From Streptomyces sp. V3I8 (GTDB lineage: Bacteria; Actinomycetota; Actinomycetes; Streptomycetales; Streptomycetaceae), in contig NZ_JAUSZL010000002.1 in assembly GCF_030817535.1 (NCBI RefSeq), forward strand, positions 2,480,001 through 2,544,000: a stretch of 64,000 nucleotides of DNA. Direction: 5' to 3'. Every line of letters begins with the position of its first letter. Within the stretch, counting starts at the first letter, position 1. A program made the translations under genes and the position numbers. The notes below the pieces were generated by a model. That model was not told the DNA's origin. It worked only from the letters and a program-made list of their open reading frames with translations, and searched no databases. This document shows positions 8,348 through 16,436 of the stretch, piece after piece.

Positions 8348-9874
8348 TCAGCGGCTGCGCCCGGCGGTCTTTCCGCCGGGCGCGGCGCTGTGCCAGTCGG
8401 GGTGTCCGGGCATGGGCGGGGTCTTCTCCCCGTAGAGCCATGCCTGGAAGAAGCCGTCCAGATCGCGGCCCGCGATGCTTGAGGCGAGACGCGTGAAGTC
8501 CGCCGTGCCGGCCACACCGTCCCGGTGGACGCGGACCCAGGCGCGCTGCAGCCGCTCGAAGGCGGGCCGGCCGATCTCCTCGCGCAGCGCGTACAGGACC
8601 AGGGCACTGCCGTCGTAGACGTTCGGGCGGAAGATGCTGAGTTTCTCGCCGGGCTCGGCCTCCTTCGGCGCGGCGGGCGGGCCGCCCGCCCTGCGCCAGG
8701 TGTCGGACGCCCGGTAGGCGGCCTTCATCCGGGCCTCCACGGGCCTGTCGGCCTTCTCCTCGGCGTAGAGGGCCTCGTACCAGGTGGCGTGCCCCTCGTT
8801 CAGCCACAGGTCGGACCAGGTGCGCGGGGAGACGCTGTCACCGAACCACTGGTGGGCCAGTTCGTGCACCATGATCGACTCGACGTACCACTGCGGGTAC
8901 TCGGAGCGCGTGAACAGCTCCCGCTCGAAGAGGGAGAGGGTCTGCGTCTCCAGTTCGAATCCGGTCCGCGCCTCGGCGATCAGCAGCCCGTACGTCTCGA
9001 AGGGGTAGGCGCCGACCTTCTCCTGCATCCAGGCGAGCTGGCCGGGCGTCTTCTCGAGCCACGGCCGCAGCCGCTCGCGGTCCTTGGCGGGCACCACATC
9101 GCGTACGGGCAGGCCGCCGGGGCCGGTCCGGCGCAGCACGGAGGAGCGGCCGACGGAGACCTGGGCCAGCTCGGTGGCCATCGGGTGCTCGGTGCGGTAC
9201 GTCCAGGTGGTGCCCGCGGCGCGGCGGGTCTCTCCCGTGGGGAGCCCGTTGGCGACGGCCGTGTAGCCGTCGGGGACGGTGATCCGGAAGGTGAACATCG
9301 CCTTGTCGGAGGGGTGGTCGTTGCCGGGGAAGACGCGGTGCGCCGCGTCGGCCTGGTTGGCCATCACGAGCCCGTCCTCGGTCCGCACCCAGCCGCTCTG
9401 CTGGTCCTCGGTGGACACCGGGTCGCTGTCGTGGCGCACGGTGATCCGCATCGGGACGCCGGGCGGGAGCGGTTCCGCGAGGGTGACGACCAGGTCCTCG
9501 CCCGCGTTCCGGAACTCCACGGGGTCGCCGTCGATCTCGACGGACCGCACCGTTCCGTGCGAGTGGTCGAGATTGAGCGTCTCGAGCCAGCCCGTGGTGC
9601 GGGCGTCGATGACGGTGACGGCCGGGAGCGGTTCGGTGTTGCCGCCGGAATAGGTGAAGGCCAGGTCGTACGCCGTGACGTCGTAACCGGGGTTGCCCAG
9701 GTGCGGGAAGAGCCGGTCGCCGATACCGAGCGGTGACGGAGCGGGGGCGCTCGCGGCGACGAGGCAGACACAGGCGGCGGAGGCGAGGGCCGCCGTCCGC
9801 AGCCGGTGGGAGGGCTTCGGGCCTGACGACGTCCCGGTACGACCGGTACGGGGGGTGGTGCGGGTGCGCAGCAT
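8348..9874 (-). CDS. Secreted M1 family zinc metallopeptidase (aminopeptidase N-like)
   Basis: A 508-aa exported peptidase with an N-terminal signal (hydrophobic LASAACVCLVAASAP, about residues 29-43). The zinc motif HELAHQWFGD starts at about residue 336 and is completed by the downstream Glu in WLNEGHATWYE, the gluzincin arrangement of M1 enzymes. The exopeptidase GxMEN-type motif is represented only loosely by the TGFELETQTLSLFE segment. At about 500 aa it is the short actinobacterial form, lacking the large C-terminal helical domain of PepN, so it probably trims peptides outside the cell. It is in line with hflX but separated by 226 nt, so it is likely an independent unit. The last residues (GGKTAGRSR) are basic and low-complexity. 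Confidence 0.88.
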   Translation of the reverse strand: MLRTRTTPRTGRTGTSSGPKPSHRLRTAALASAACVCLVAASAPAPSPLGIGDRLFPHLGNPGYDVTAYDLAFTYSGGNTEPLPAVTVIDARTTGWLETLNLDHSHGTVRSVEIDGDPVEFRNAGEDLVVTLAEPLPPGVPMRITVRHDSDPVSTEDQQSGWVRTEDGLVMANQADAAHRVFPGNDHPSDKAMFTFRITVPDGYTAVANGLPTGETRRAAGTTWTYRTEHPMATELAQVSVGRSSVLRRTGPGGLPVRDVVPAKDRERLRPWLEKTPGQLAWMQEKVGAYPFETYGLLIAEARTGFELETQTLSLFERELFTRSEYPQWYVESIMVHELAHQWFGDSVSPRTWSDLWLNEGHATWYEALYAEEKADRPVEARMKAAYRASDTWRRAGGPPAAPKEAEPGEKLSIFRPNVYDGSALVLYALREEIGRPAFERLQRAWVRVHRDGVAGTADFTRLASSIAGRDLDGFFQAWLYGEKTPPMPGHPDWHSAAPGGKTAGRSR

Positions 9875-9969
9875 GGACCACGGCTATCAGCGACCGCGCG
9901 CCCTGCAGCGACGGCTCGCACCGAAGCCACCCGAACGGGCCCTCACGTACGAATCCGGGCGCCGTCGGA

Positions 9970-10020
9970 GCGCCCTTCGAGGGCGCGGGGAACTGCGCGA
10001 TCAGCCCCGACGCACCCGCA
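9970..10020. repeat. Dispersed Streptomyces intergenic repeat, copy A
   Basis: GGGCGCGGGGAACTGCGCGA at 9981-10000, preceded by the small hairpin GCGCCCTTCGAGGGCGC. The core recurs in inverse orientation at 15559-15590 in this window (about 22 of 27 positions by eye). From memory, closely similar strings occur in many Streptomyces intergenic regions; a genome count would settle that. It lies downstream of rshA. Confidence 0.55.
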
Positions 10021-10080
10021 CCCGACCCTTTTCCCGCAGAGCGGCCCCGCTACGGAGCGTCCCGGCTACGGAGTGACCGG

Positions 10081-12213
10081 CTACGAAGTGGCCGACTGAT
10101 GCTGGGCCCGGCTCACGTCGAAGACCCCGGGAACGTTGCGCATCGCCCGCATGAGCGCGGGCAGGTGGGCGGCGTCCGGAAGCTCCAGCGTGTACGTGTG
10201 GCGCACCCGCTGCTGGCTGGGCGGTTCGACGGTCGCCGAGACGATGGCGACCCCCTCCAGGGCGATGGCCTCGGTGAGGTCGGCCAGCAGGTGGGGACGC
10301 CCGAAGGACTCGGCGTAGAGCGTGACGCGGCACTCACTGGTGTCGCCCCAGCGCACCTCGACCTCGGCGCGCCCCGTGCCCTTCATGCGCTCCACCGCGG
10401 CGCACTCGACGCGGTGCACGGTCACCACTCCCCCGCGCACCGGGAACCCGGTGATCGCGTCGGGCGGTACGGGCGTACAACAGCCGGCGAGGCGTACGGT
10501 CGCGCCGGGCCGGTCCACGACGACGTCCGCGGCGGCCGGGCGGGCGGCGGGCCCGTCCGCGGCCGGACGGCGGGTCGCGGCGGGCGCCTCGGACGGGGCG
10601 GCGGACGCCGGGTGCGCGGCGAGCCAGCGGGTGATGGCGATCCGCGCGACGGGCGTGTGGGCGTGCTCCAGCCACTCCCTGGAGGGCTCGGAGGCCGGGT
10701 CCTGGCCCATGAGCAGCTGCACGGTGTCCCCGTCGCTCAGCACCGTGCTCAGCCTCGCCAGACGGCCGTTGACGCGGGCTCCGATACAGGCGTGCGCGTC
10801 CTCGCCGTACAGGGCGTACGCGGCGTCGACGCAGCTGGCTCCGGCGGGCAGTCCGAGGGTGCCGCCGTCGGGGCGGAAGACGGTGATCTCCCGGTCCTGG
10901 GCGAGGTCCTCGCGGAGCGTGGACCAGAACGTGTCGGGGTCGGGCGCGGCCTCCTGCCAGTCGAGGAGGCGGGAGAGCCAGCCGGGACGGGTGGGGTCGG
11001 CGCGCTCGCCGTCGGCGGGGCGGGTTCCGTCGCCGTCGGTCTGCTCCTCCGCGGGCGAGGCGTAGGGGTTGCCGAGCGCGATGACACCGGCCTCGGCGAC
11101 CTTGTGCATCTGATGGGTACGGATGAGGACCTCGGCCACCTGCCCGTCGGGGCGGGCCACGGCGGTGTGCAGCGATTGGTACAGGTTGAACTTGGGGACG
11201 GCGATGAAGTCCTTGAACTCCGAGACGACCGGGGTGAGACAGGTGTGCAGTTCGCCGAGGACCCCGTAGCAGTCGGCGTCCTCGTTCACCAGGACCAGCA
11301 GGCGCCCGAAGTCGGCGCCGCGCATCTCGCCCCGCTTGAGCGACCTGCGGTGCACGGAGACGAAGTGCCGCGGCCTGATGAGGACCTCGGCCTGCAGTCC
11401 CGCCTCGCGCAGGACCGCGCGCACCTCCTCGGCGATCTCGGCGAGGGGGTCGTCGGCGCGCGAGGAGTTCTCCACGACGAGTTCGCGGGTGCGGGCGTAC
11501 TCCCCGGGGCGCAGGATCGCGAAGACGAGGTCCTCGAGCTCGGTCTTGAGCGCCTGGACGCCGAGGCGTTCGGCGAGCGGGATGAGGACGTCCTTGGTGA
11601 CCTTGGCGATGCGCTCCTGTTTCTCGGGGCGCATGACGCCGAGGGTGCGCATGTTGTGCAGCCGGTCGGCGAGTTTGATCGACATCACGCGTACGTCGCT
11701 GCCGGTGGCGACGAGCATCTTGCGGAACGTCTCGGGCTCGGCCGCCGCCCCGTAGTCGACCTTCTCCAGCTTCGTCACGCCGTCGACGAGGTAGCGGACC
11801 TCCTCGCCGAACTCCTCACGGACCTGATCGAGCGTCACTTCCGTGTCCTCGACCGTGTCGTGCAGGAGGGAGGCGGTCAACGTCGTGGTCTCCGCGCCCA
11901 GTTGGGCGAGGATCAGCGTCACGGCCAGCGGGTGCGTGATGTACGGCTCGCCGCTCTTGCGCATCTGGCCGCGGTGCGAGGACTCGGCCAGGACGTACGC
12001 GCGCCGCAGCGGGTCCAGGTCGGCGTCGGGGTGGTGGGCCCGGTGGGCCTCGACCACGTGACCGATCGCGTCGGGCAGCCGGTCGCGGGCTGCGGGCCCC
12101 AGGAGGGCGGCCCGGCCCAGGCGCCGCAGATCGATCCGGGGGCGGCCCCGCCTGCGCTGTGCCGCGGGCGTGATGGGGCCGGGCGTCGCGGGGTTCGTGG
12201 CCTCCGCACTCAT
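10081..12213 (-). CDS. rshA: RelA/SpoT homologue (second bifunctional-type (p)ppGpp enzyme)
   Basis: A 710-aa RSH protein. The N-terminal HD hydrolase domain has YITHPLAVTLILA, the HDxxED motif in LLHDTVEDTEV and KLADRLHNMRTL, all expected for ppGpp hydrolysis. The synthetase domain (RPRHFVSVHRRSLKRGEM to FKDFIAVPKFNLYQSLHTAV, EVLIRTHQMHKVAEAG) is recognisable but divergent. The catalytic Asp and the Glu before IRT seem to be kept, while the usual IR after DLVG/DLIA is replaced by hydrophobic residues. A TGS domain (ITVFRPDGGTLGLPAGASCVDAAYALY), a GCCTPVPPD segment and a C-terminal ACT domain (AHLPALMRAMRNVPGVFDVSRA) complete the architecture. The ATG at 12213 has GGAGG 5 nt upstream. Position and sequence fit rshA of S. 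coelicolor rather than the main relA. It controls stringent-response nucleotide level. Confidence 0.9.
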   Translation of the reverse strand: MSAEATNPATPGPITPAAQRRRGRPRIDLRRLGRAALLGPAARDRLPDAIGHVVEAHRAHHPDADLDPLRRAYVLAESSHRGQMRKSGEPYITHPLAVTLILAQLGAETTTLTASLLHDTVEDTEVTLDQVREEFGEEVRYLVDGVTKLEKVDYGAAAEPETFRKMLVATGSDVRVMSIKLADRLHNMRTLGVMRPEKQERIAKVTKDVLIPLAERLGVQALKTELEDLVFAILRPGEYARTRELVVENSSRADDPLAEIAEEVRAVLREAGLQAEVLIRPRHFVSVHRRSLKRGEMRGADFGRLLVLVNEDADCYGVLGELHTCLTPVVSEFKDFIAVPKFNLYQSLHTAVARPDGQVAEVLIRTHQMHKVAEAGVIALGNPYASPAEEQTDGDGTRPADGERADPTRPGWLSRLLDWQEAAPDPDTFWSTLREDLAQDREITVFRPDGGTLGLPAGASCVDAAYALYGEDAHACIGARVNGRLARLSTVLSDGDTVQLLMGQDPASEPSREWLEHAHTPVARIAITRWLAAHPASAAPSEAPAATRRPAADGPAARPAAADVVVDRPGATVRLAGCCTPVPPDAITGFPVRGGVVTVHRVECAAVERMKGTGRAEVEVRWGDTSECRVTLYAESFGRPHLLADLTEAIALEGVAIVSATVEPPSQQRVRHTYTLELPDAAHLPALMRAMRNVPGVFDVSRAQHQSATS

Positions 12214-12382
12214 GGGCACCTCCGGCTGCGTTGACCGGCGGACGGGGCGCCCCATGGCGTACGCGGCTCTGGGGATGACGTCATTCCCCCGTCCGGGCCG
12301 GTCCTTGATGCTACCGAGCCCACCACGCCCGACCGACCGGCTCTCGCCGAGCGTGAAACGGATCACCCATTCGAGCGAAGGT

Positions 12383-13252
12383 TCAGGGGGTCATGGTTTC
12401 GAGCCACGCGGTGTCGATGTCACCCTCCGCGACGATCACCGCGGGCCCGGTCATCTCGATCTCGCCGTCGGGATGCTCGGTGATCACGAGTCGGCCACCG
12501 GGCACGTCGACGGTGTAGGTGGCCGGAACTCCGGTCACGGCGGGGTCGACGCCGTCCCTGCGGGCGGCCGCCACGGCCACGGCGCACGCGCCCGTACCGC
12601 ACGAGCGGGTCTCGCCGGAGCCCCGTTCGTGGACACGGAGAGCGACGTGACGAAGGCCACGGTCGACGACGAACTCCACGTTCACGCCGTCCGGGTACGC
12701 GGACGGCGGGCCGACCGGCGGCGGGTCGTACAGATGCCCGGCGTGGTCGAGGTCCGCCACGAAGGCGACGGCGTGGGGGTTGCCCATGTTCACGTTGCGC
12801 GCGGGCCAGCTGCGCTCGCCGACGGTCACGGTGACGTCGCCCTCGGGGAGGAGCGCCCGGCCCATGCCGACGGTGACGTCGCCCTCCTTGTCGAGGTGCA
12901 CGCTCTTCACGCCCGCGCGCGTGGCCACCTTCAGGTCGCCCTCGGCCACATGTCCGGCGCGCTGGAGGTAGCGGGCGAACACCCGCACTCCGTTGCCGCA
13001 CATCTCGGCGATCGAGCCGTCGCCGTTGCGGTAGTCCATGAACCATTCCGCTTCGGCCGCCATCGACCGGGCCTCGGGGTGCGCGGCGGACCGTACGACG
13101 TGCAGCAGGCCGTCCCCGCCGATGCCCGCGCGGCGGTCGCACAGGGCCGCGGCGGTGGCGGGGGGCAGGTCGACGGTGTTCTCGGGATCCGGGACGATCA
13201 CGAAGTCGTTCTCGGTCCCGTGCCCCTTGAGGAAGGCGATCCGCGTGCTCAT
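12383..13252 (-). CDS. dapF: Diaminopimelate epimerase
   Basis: A 289-aa cytosolic enzyme that interconverts LL- and meso-diaminopimelate in the lysine/peptidoglycan pathway. Streptomyces uses LL-DAP in the wall, but meso-DAP is still needed for lysine. Both catalytic cysteines are present in their motifs: EMCGNGVRVFARY (about residue 90) and ETRSCGTGACAVAVA (about residue 230). The start MSTRIAFLKGHGTENDF is the family N-terminus; ATG 13252 follows GGGGA closely. The two halves show the usual pseudo-symmetric fold. The stop at 12383 is 169 nt from the rshA start on the same strand. Confidence 0.95.
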   Translation of the reverse strand: MSTRIAFLKGHGTENDFVIVPDPENTVDLPPATAAALCDRRAGIGGDGLLHVVRSAAHPEARSMAAEAEWFMDYRNGDGSIAEMCGNGVRVFARYLQRAGHVAEGDLKVATRAGVKSVHLDKEGDVTVGMGRALLPEGDVTVTVGERSWPARNVNMGNPHAVAFVADLDHAGHLYDPPPVGPPSAYPDGVNVEFVVDRGLRHVALRVHERGSGETRSCGTGACAVAVAAARRDGVDPAVTGVPATYTVDVPGGRLVITEHPDGEIEMTGPAVIVAEGDIDTAWLETMTP

Positions 13253-13364
13253 TCCCCGATCGTAAGGGTTCGGTACGACAGCCCGGCCGACCGGTCCGGC
13301 GGCCGGACGGGACCGGACCGCGCGCACAGGCGGCCGGACGGGCCGTGCCGGCTCTCCGGAGGCC

Positions 13365-13886
13365 TCAGCGCAGGCGGGCCACGCGCCACACGGCGAGCAC
13401 CACGACCGCGGCGACGACGACGGCGTACGCGGTCACGACGCGCCAGTCGGGGCGGCGGGCGGAACCGCGCTGCGGCAGGCCGGGCCACGTGTAACCCACG
13501 CGGCGCGCGGCCATCATGCCCCAGCCGGCGGCGCAGGAGCAGATCAGCAGGCCGAGCATGGCGATCATGGCCCCGCTGTCGCCGAAGTCGAAGGCCAGCG
13601 GGAAGGCGAACATCAGGGAGCCGAGCGCGGCCAGCCCCACGATGGGGGCGAGCTGCCAGATGCGCATGCGGCGCTGGGGGCGGAGCTCGACCTCGACCTC
13701 GGGCCCCGGGTACATCTCGTCGGGCTCCGGTCCGTCGGCGGTGACCCCGCCGTCGGCGTCGTCGGGCCCGTCCGGGCTCAGCCGGTCCCCGCCGGGGTCC
13801 TGCTGGTCCTGTGCGGTGTCGCGCACCCCGCCGGCGACGGCGCTCTGCTCCGCGCCTGCTGCGGTGTCACGAGGGCCGGCCTCCAT
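13365..13886 (-). CDS. Small membrane protein, three predicted TM segments
   Basis: A 173-aa protein of unknown function. Residues 1-70 are acidic and low-complexity (Asp/Gly/Pro), then PGPEVEVELRPQRRMRIWQ leads into three hydrophobic segments (LAPIVGLAALGSLMFAFPLAF, MIAMLGLLICSCAAGW, and VVTAYAVVVAAVVVLAVW), with a short basic tail. The start is uncertain: ATG 13886 has GGGGAGGG 9 nt upstream, but GTG codons 6 and 30 nt farther up are possible. It sits between dapF and miaA on the same strand and is conserved in that place in Streptomyces as far as I recall. No functional motif is visible. Confidence 0.75.
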   Translation of the reverse strand: MEAGPRDTAAGAEQSAVAGGVRDTAQDQQDPGGDRLSPDGPDDADGGVTADGPEPDEMYPGPEVEVELRPQRRMRIWQLAPIVGLAALGSLMFAFPLAFDFGDSGAMIAMLGLLICSCAAGWGMMAARRVGYTWPGLPQRGSARRPDWRVVTAYAVVVAAVVVLAVWRVARLR

Positions 13887-13994
13887 CGCCACGCGCCCTC
13901 CCCACTCGGACTCCACTTGGTCGATCGAAGCTCGATGATGGCACGGCCCCGGAGGCCCGGATGACGGCCGGAGCGTCCCGATGCCATGACGTGA

Positions 13995-14933
13995 TCAGGC
14001 TGTGACCGGTCGTTCGGCCAATGTCAATGCGAGCCGCGGAAGTTCCGTGAGATCCGCCGCGGCCCCACTGAGCCAATGCACCCGCGGATCGCGTCTGAAC
14101 CAGGAATCCTGACGGCGCGCGAAGCGCTTGGTGGCCCGTACGGTCTCGGTGCGCGCCTCTTCCTCGGTGCACTCCCCCGCGAGCGCCGCGAGCATCTGCT
14201 GGTAGCCGAGGGCGCGCGATGCCGTACGCCCCTCGCGCAACCCCTTCGCCTCCAGTGCGCGCACTTCTTCGCGGAGGCCGCCCTCCCACATGCGGTCGAC
14301 ACGGCGGGCGATGCGCTCGTCGAGCTCGGGCCGGGTCACGTCGACACCGATCTGCAGGGTGTCGTAGACGGAGTCGTGACCGGGGAGGTTGGCGGTGAAG
14401 GGCTTGCCGGTGATCTCGATGACCTCGAGGGCCCGGACGATACGGCGGCCGTTGCTCGGCAGGATCGCGTGGGCCGCCTCGGGGTCGGCGGCGGCCAGCC
14501 GGGCGTGCAGGGCGCCGGAGCCCCGCAGGGTGAGCTCCTCCTCCAGGCGGGCCCGCACCTCGGGGTCCGTACCGGGGAACTCCAGGTTGTCGACGGCCCC
14601 CCGGACGTAGAGGCCGGAGCCGCCGACGAGGATCGGCCAGCGGCCCTGTGCCAGCAGCGCGTCGATACGGGCGCGCGCGAGTCGCTGGTACTCGGCGACG
14701 CTCGCCGTCTCCGTCACGTCCCAGATGTCGAGGAGGTGGTGGGGGACCCCGCCGCGTTCCTCGTGCGTCAGCTTGGCGGTGCCGATGTCCATCCCGCGGT
14801 AGAGCTGCATCGAGTCCGCGTTGACCACCTCACCGCCGAGACGCGAGGCCAGGTGGACGCCGAGATCGGACTTTCCGGCCGCGGTGGGACCCACGACGGC
14901 GATGACCCGCGGAACGGGAGCAGCTCTACTCAC
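13995..14933 (-). CDS. miaA: tRNA dimethylallyltransferase
   Basis: A 312-aa enzyme that adds a dimethylallyl group to A37 of tRNAs reading UNN codons, the first step to ms2i6A; the second step is by MiaB, encoded nearby. Walker A is GPTAAGKS at about residue 14, followed by NADSMQLYRGMDIGTAK, PHHLLDIWDVTE, and the C-terminal KRFARRQDSWFRRDPRVHWL typical of MiaA. GTG at 14933 is chosen because it gives the family N-terminus (RAAPVPRVIAVVGPTAAGKS); no strong Shine-Dalgarno is visible. miaA and miaB are on the same strand but separated by a LigB-like gene and an oppositely oriented small gene. Confidence 0.95.
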   Translation of the reverse strand: MSRAAPVPRVIAVVGPTAAGKSDLGVHLASRLGGEVVNADSMQLYRGMDIGTAKLTHEERGGVPHHLLDIWDVTETASVAEYQRLARARIDALLAQGRWPILVGGSGLYVRGAVDNLEFPGTDPEVRARLEEELTLRGSGALHARLAAADPEAAHAILPSNGRRIVRALEVIEITGKPFTANLPGHDSVYDTLQIGVDVTRPELDERIARRVDRMWEGGLREEVRALEAKGLREGRTASRALGYQQMLAALAGECTEEEARTETVRATKRFARRQDSWFRRDPRVHWLSGAAADLTELPRLALTLAERPVTA

Positions 14934-15115
14934 CGCACCAGTCTCGCAAACCTCGGGGCCACTTCTCGAACGAGCGACGTGACGGCACGGGGCCGGGGTC
15001 GTTGCCTGTTGCGAGGTTCCGGCCGCCGGTTCGAGGACCGGTGACCCCGGGCGACGCAATGGGACGCACCGGGCGACGCGGGATTTCGCTCGCACGAGCA
15101 GTTTTTGGAGACGAT

Positions 15116-15457
15116 ATGGGCGTTTTTGCACGGCTTCTCGGCAGAGACAGGCCGAAGCCCGGGAAGACGGCGGCGGAAGAGGCGTCGACCGCCGGGGCGC
15201 AGGGTCGGGGTGGCGGGCGGGAGGCCGGGGTTCCGTCGGCGCCCGAGAGTGCGCCGCAGCCTGAGCCCGGGGCGGCGGCCACGGCTGCGGCTACCTCCAC
15301 GGCTGCGGCTGCGCCTGCCGTGGCGTGCGAAGCCGACGATTCCGTGGCGGAGGCCGTGGAGATTCCCGCGCAGCAGTCCACCGAGAAGGTGGCCGACAGC
15401 GAGGCGGGCGACAGCAAGGTGGGCGACAGCGAGGTGGGCGAGGGCGCCCGTAGGTGA
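15116..15457 (+). CDS. Hypothetical protein with low-complexity tail
   Basis: A 113-aa protein starting MGVFARLLGRDRPKPGKTAAEEA. The N-terminal 17 residues form a basic amphipathic stretch. The rest is Ala/Glu/Pro-rich and probably disordered, with a repeated GDSKVGDSEVGEG tail near the end. The ATG has TTGGAG 6-7 nt upstream, and the gene points away from miaA, so 14934-15115 is a divergent promoter region. Codon bias in the first 60 nt is typical of Streptomyces genes. I believe similar short proteins sit next to miaA in other Streptomyces, but no function is known to me. Confidence 0.6.
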   Translation: MGVFARLLGRDRPKPGKTAAEEASTAGAQGRGGGREAGVPSAPESAPQPEPGAAATAAATSTAAAAPAVACEADDSVAEAVEIPAQQSTEKVADSEAGDSKVGDSEVGEGARR

Positions 15458-15558
15458 CCGTCCTCCGCGGGGCGTCCTGGGCGGCGGCACATCGGTGGAC
15501 GGTCTCGGAACCCTGCGGCTGCGGGCCGTCCGCCGCCGGGACGCCCCAGGTGCGCCGC

Positions 15559-15590
15559 GGCTCGTCACGCGGTTCCCCGCGCCCCTGACG
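15559..15590. repeat. Dispersed Streptomyces intergenic repeat, copy B (inverse)
   Basis: The complement reads CAGGGGCGCGGGGAAC followed by CGCGTGACGAGCC and matches copy A at 9975-10005 in 22 of 27 aligned positions. It lies between the convergent hypothetical gene (15116-15457) and the LigB-like gene (stop 15603), so a role as a transcription end is possible. Confidence 0.5.
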
Positions 15591-15602
15591 GCGCCCGGCC
15601 GC

Positions 15603-16349
15603 TCACGACCAGGTGGCGACGAGGTAGCCCACGCCGTAGGGGGCGTCCTCGTACAGGAGGGTGCCGTTCAGGTCCGCTCCCCGCGCCGCGCCCGCCAGTA
15701 CCTGCCAGGGGGCCCGGCCGGAGGCCTTCAGTTCGTGTGCCAGTTCCGTGTCCAGGGCCTTGAGGGCGGGCACGTCCGCCGCGGCCAGCGCACGGGCCAC
15801 CGCCGCGTCGAAGCCCTCCGCCCGTTCGTCCAGGTAGCCCGGTGCCTTGAGCGTGCGGCACGCGCTCCCGTCGCCCATCACCAGCAGTGCGACCCTCCCC
15901 GCCCGCGCCGCGATCCGCTCTCCGGCCCGCAGGCAGTGCTCGGCGGCGAGGGATTCCCCCACACCGAGTCCCTCGACGGGGACGCCGGACCGGTCCGTGC
16001 GGCCGAGCAGCCACGCGGCGACCGCCAGCGAGGGTGGGAGCGTCGGTCCCACGGGGTCCGGTGAGGCCTCCGCCGTCCCGGTCCCGGTCCCGGCCCCGGT
16101 CCCGCCGAGCCGTACGTCCAGATCGACGCCGAAGCCGCGGAAGGAGCCGCGGGAGCCCTCGGGGTGGGGTCCGCGGCCGCTCTCCCCGGCGGGGCCGACG
16201 ACCACCAACCGGTCCGGGCGGGCGGCGGCCAGCACCCCCAGGGCGTCCGCGCAGGCGACACGCGCCGCGTCCAGTTCGGGCGCGGCCCCCGCGGCGACGT
16301 CGGGCACGAGCAGGGGCGGGCAGGGGCACACGGCGGCGGCGACAAGCAT
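15603..16349 (-). CDS. LigB-fold (class III extradiol dioxygenase-like) protein
   Basis: A 248-aa protein starting MLVAAAVCPCPPLLVPDVAAG, the N-terminal pattern of class III extradiol dioxygenase subunit-B-like proteins found beside miaA/miaB in actinobacteria. Other family-like segments are RLVVVGPAG, SLAVAAWLLG, RVALLVMGDGSA and TLLYEDAPYGVGYLVATW. Where ring-cleaving relatives place a metal-binding His early (CPHPP-type), this protein has CPCPP, and the DGSA segment replaces the usual histidine-containing SGDL(S)H. A dioxygenase activity is therefore doubtful. It has no aromatic-catabolism neighbours; the context points to a housekeeping role, possibly linked to tRNA modification. Confidence 0.7.
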   Translation of the reverse strand: MLVAAAVCPCPPLLVPDVAAGAAPELDAARVACADALGVLAAARPDRLVVVGPAGESGRGPHPEGSRGSFRGFGVDLDVRLGGTGAGTGTGTAEASPDPVGPTLPPSLAVAAWLLGRTDRSGVPVEGLGVGESLAAEHCLRAGERIAARAGRVALLVMGDGSACRTLKAPGYLDERAEGFDAAVARALAAADVPALKALDTELAHELKASGRAPWQVLAGAARGADLNGTLLYEDAPYGVGYLVATWS

Positions 16350-16436
16350 GATCGGCAGCGTAACCCCGCGCGGCGGCCGGGTGTCACCCCGCGCGCGGGA
16401 CGTCGGTACGCGATGGCCCCGCGGCCCCTGGCGCGA

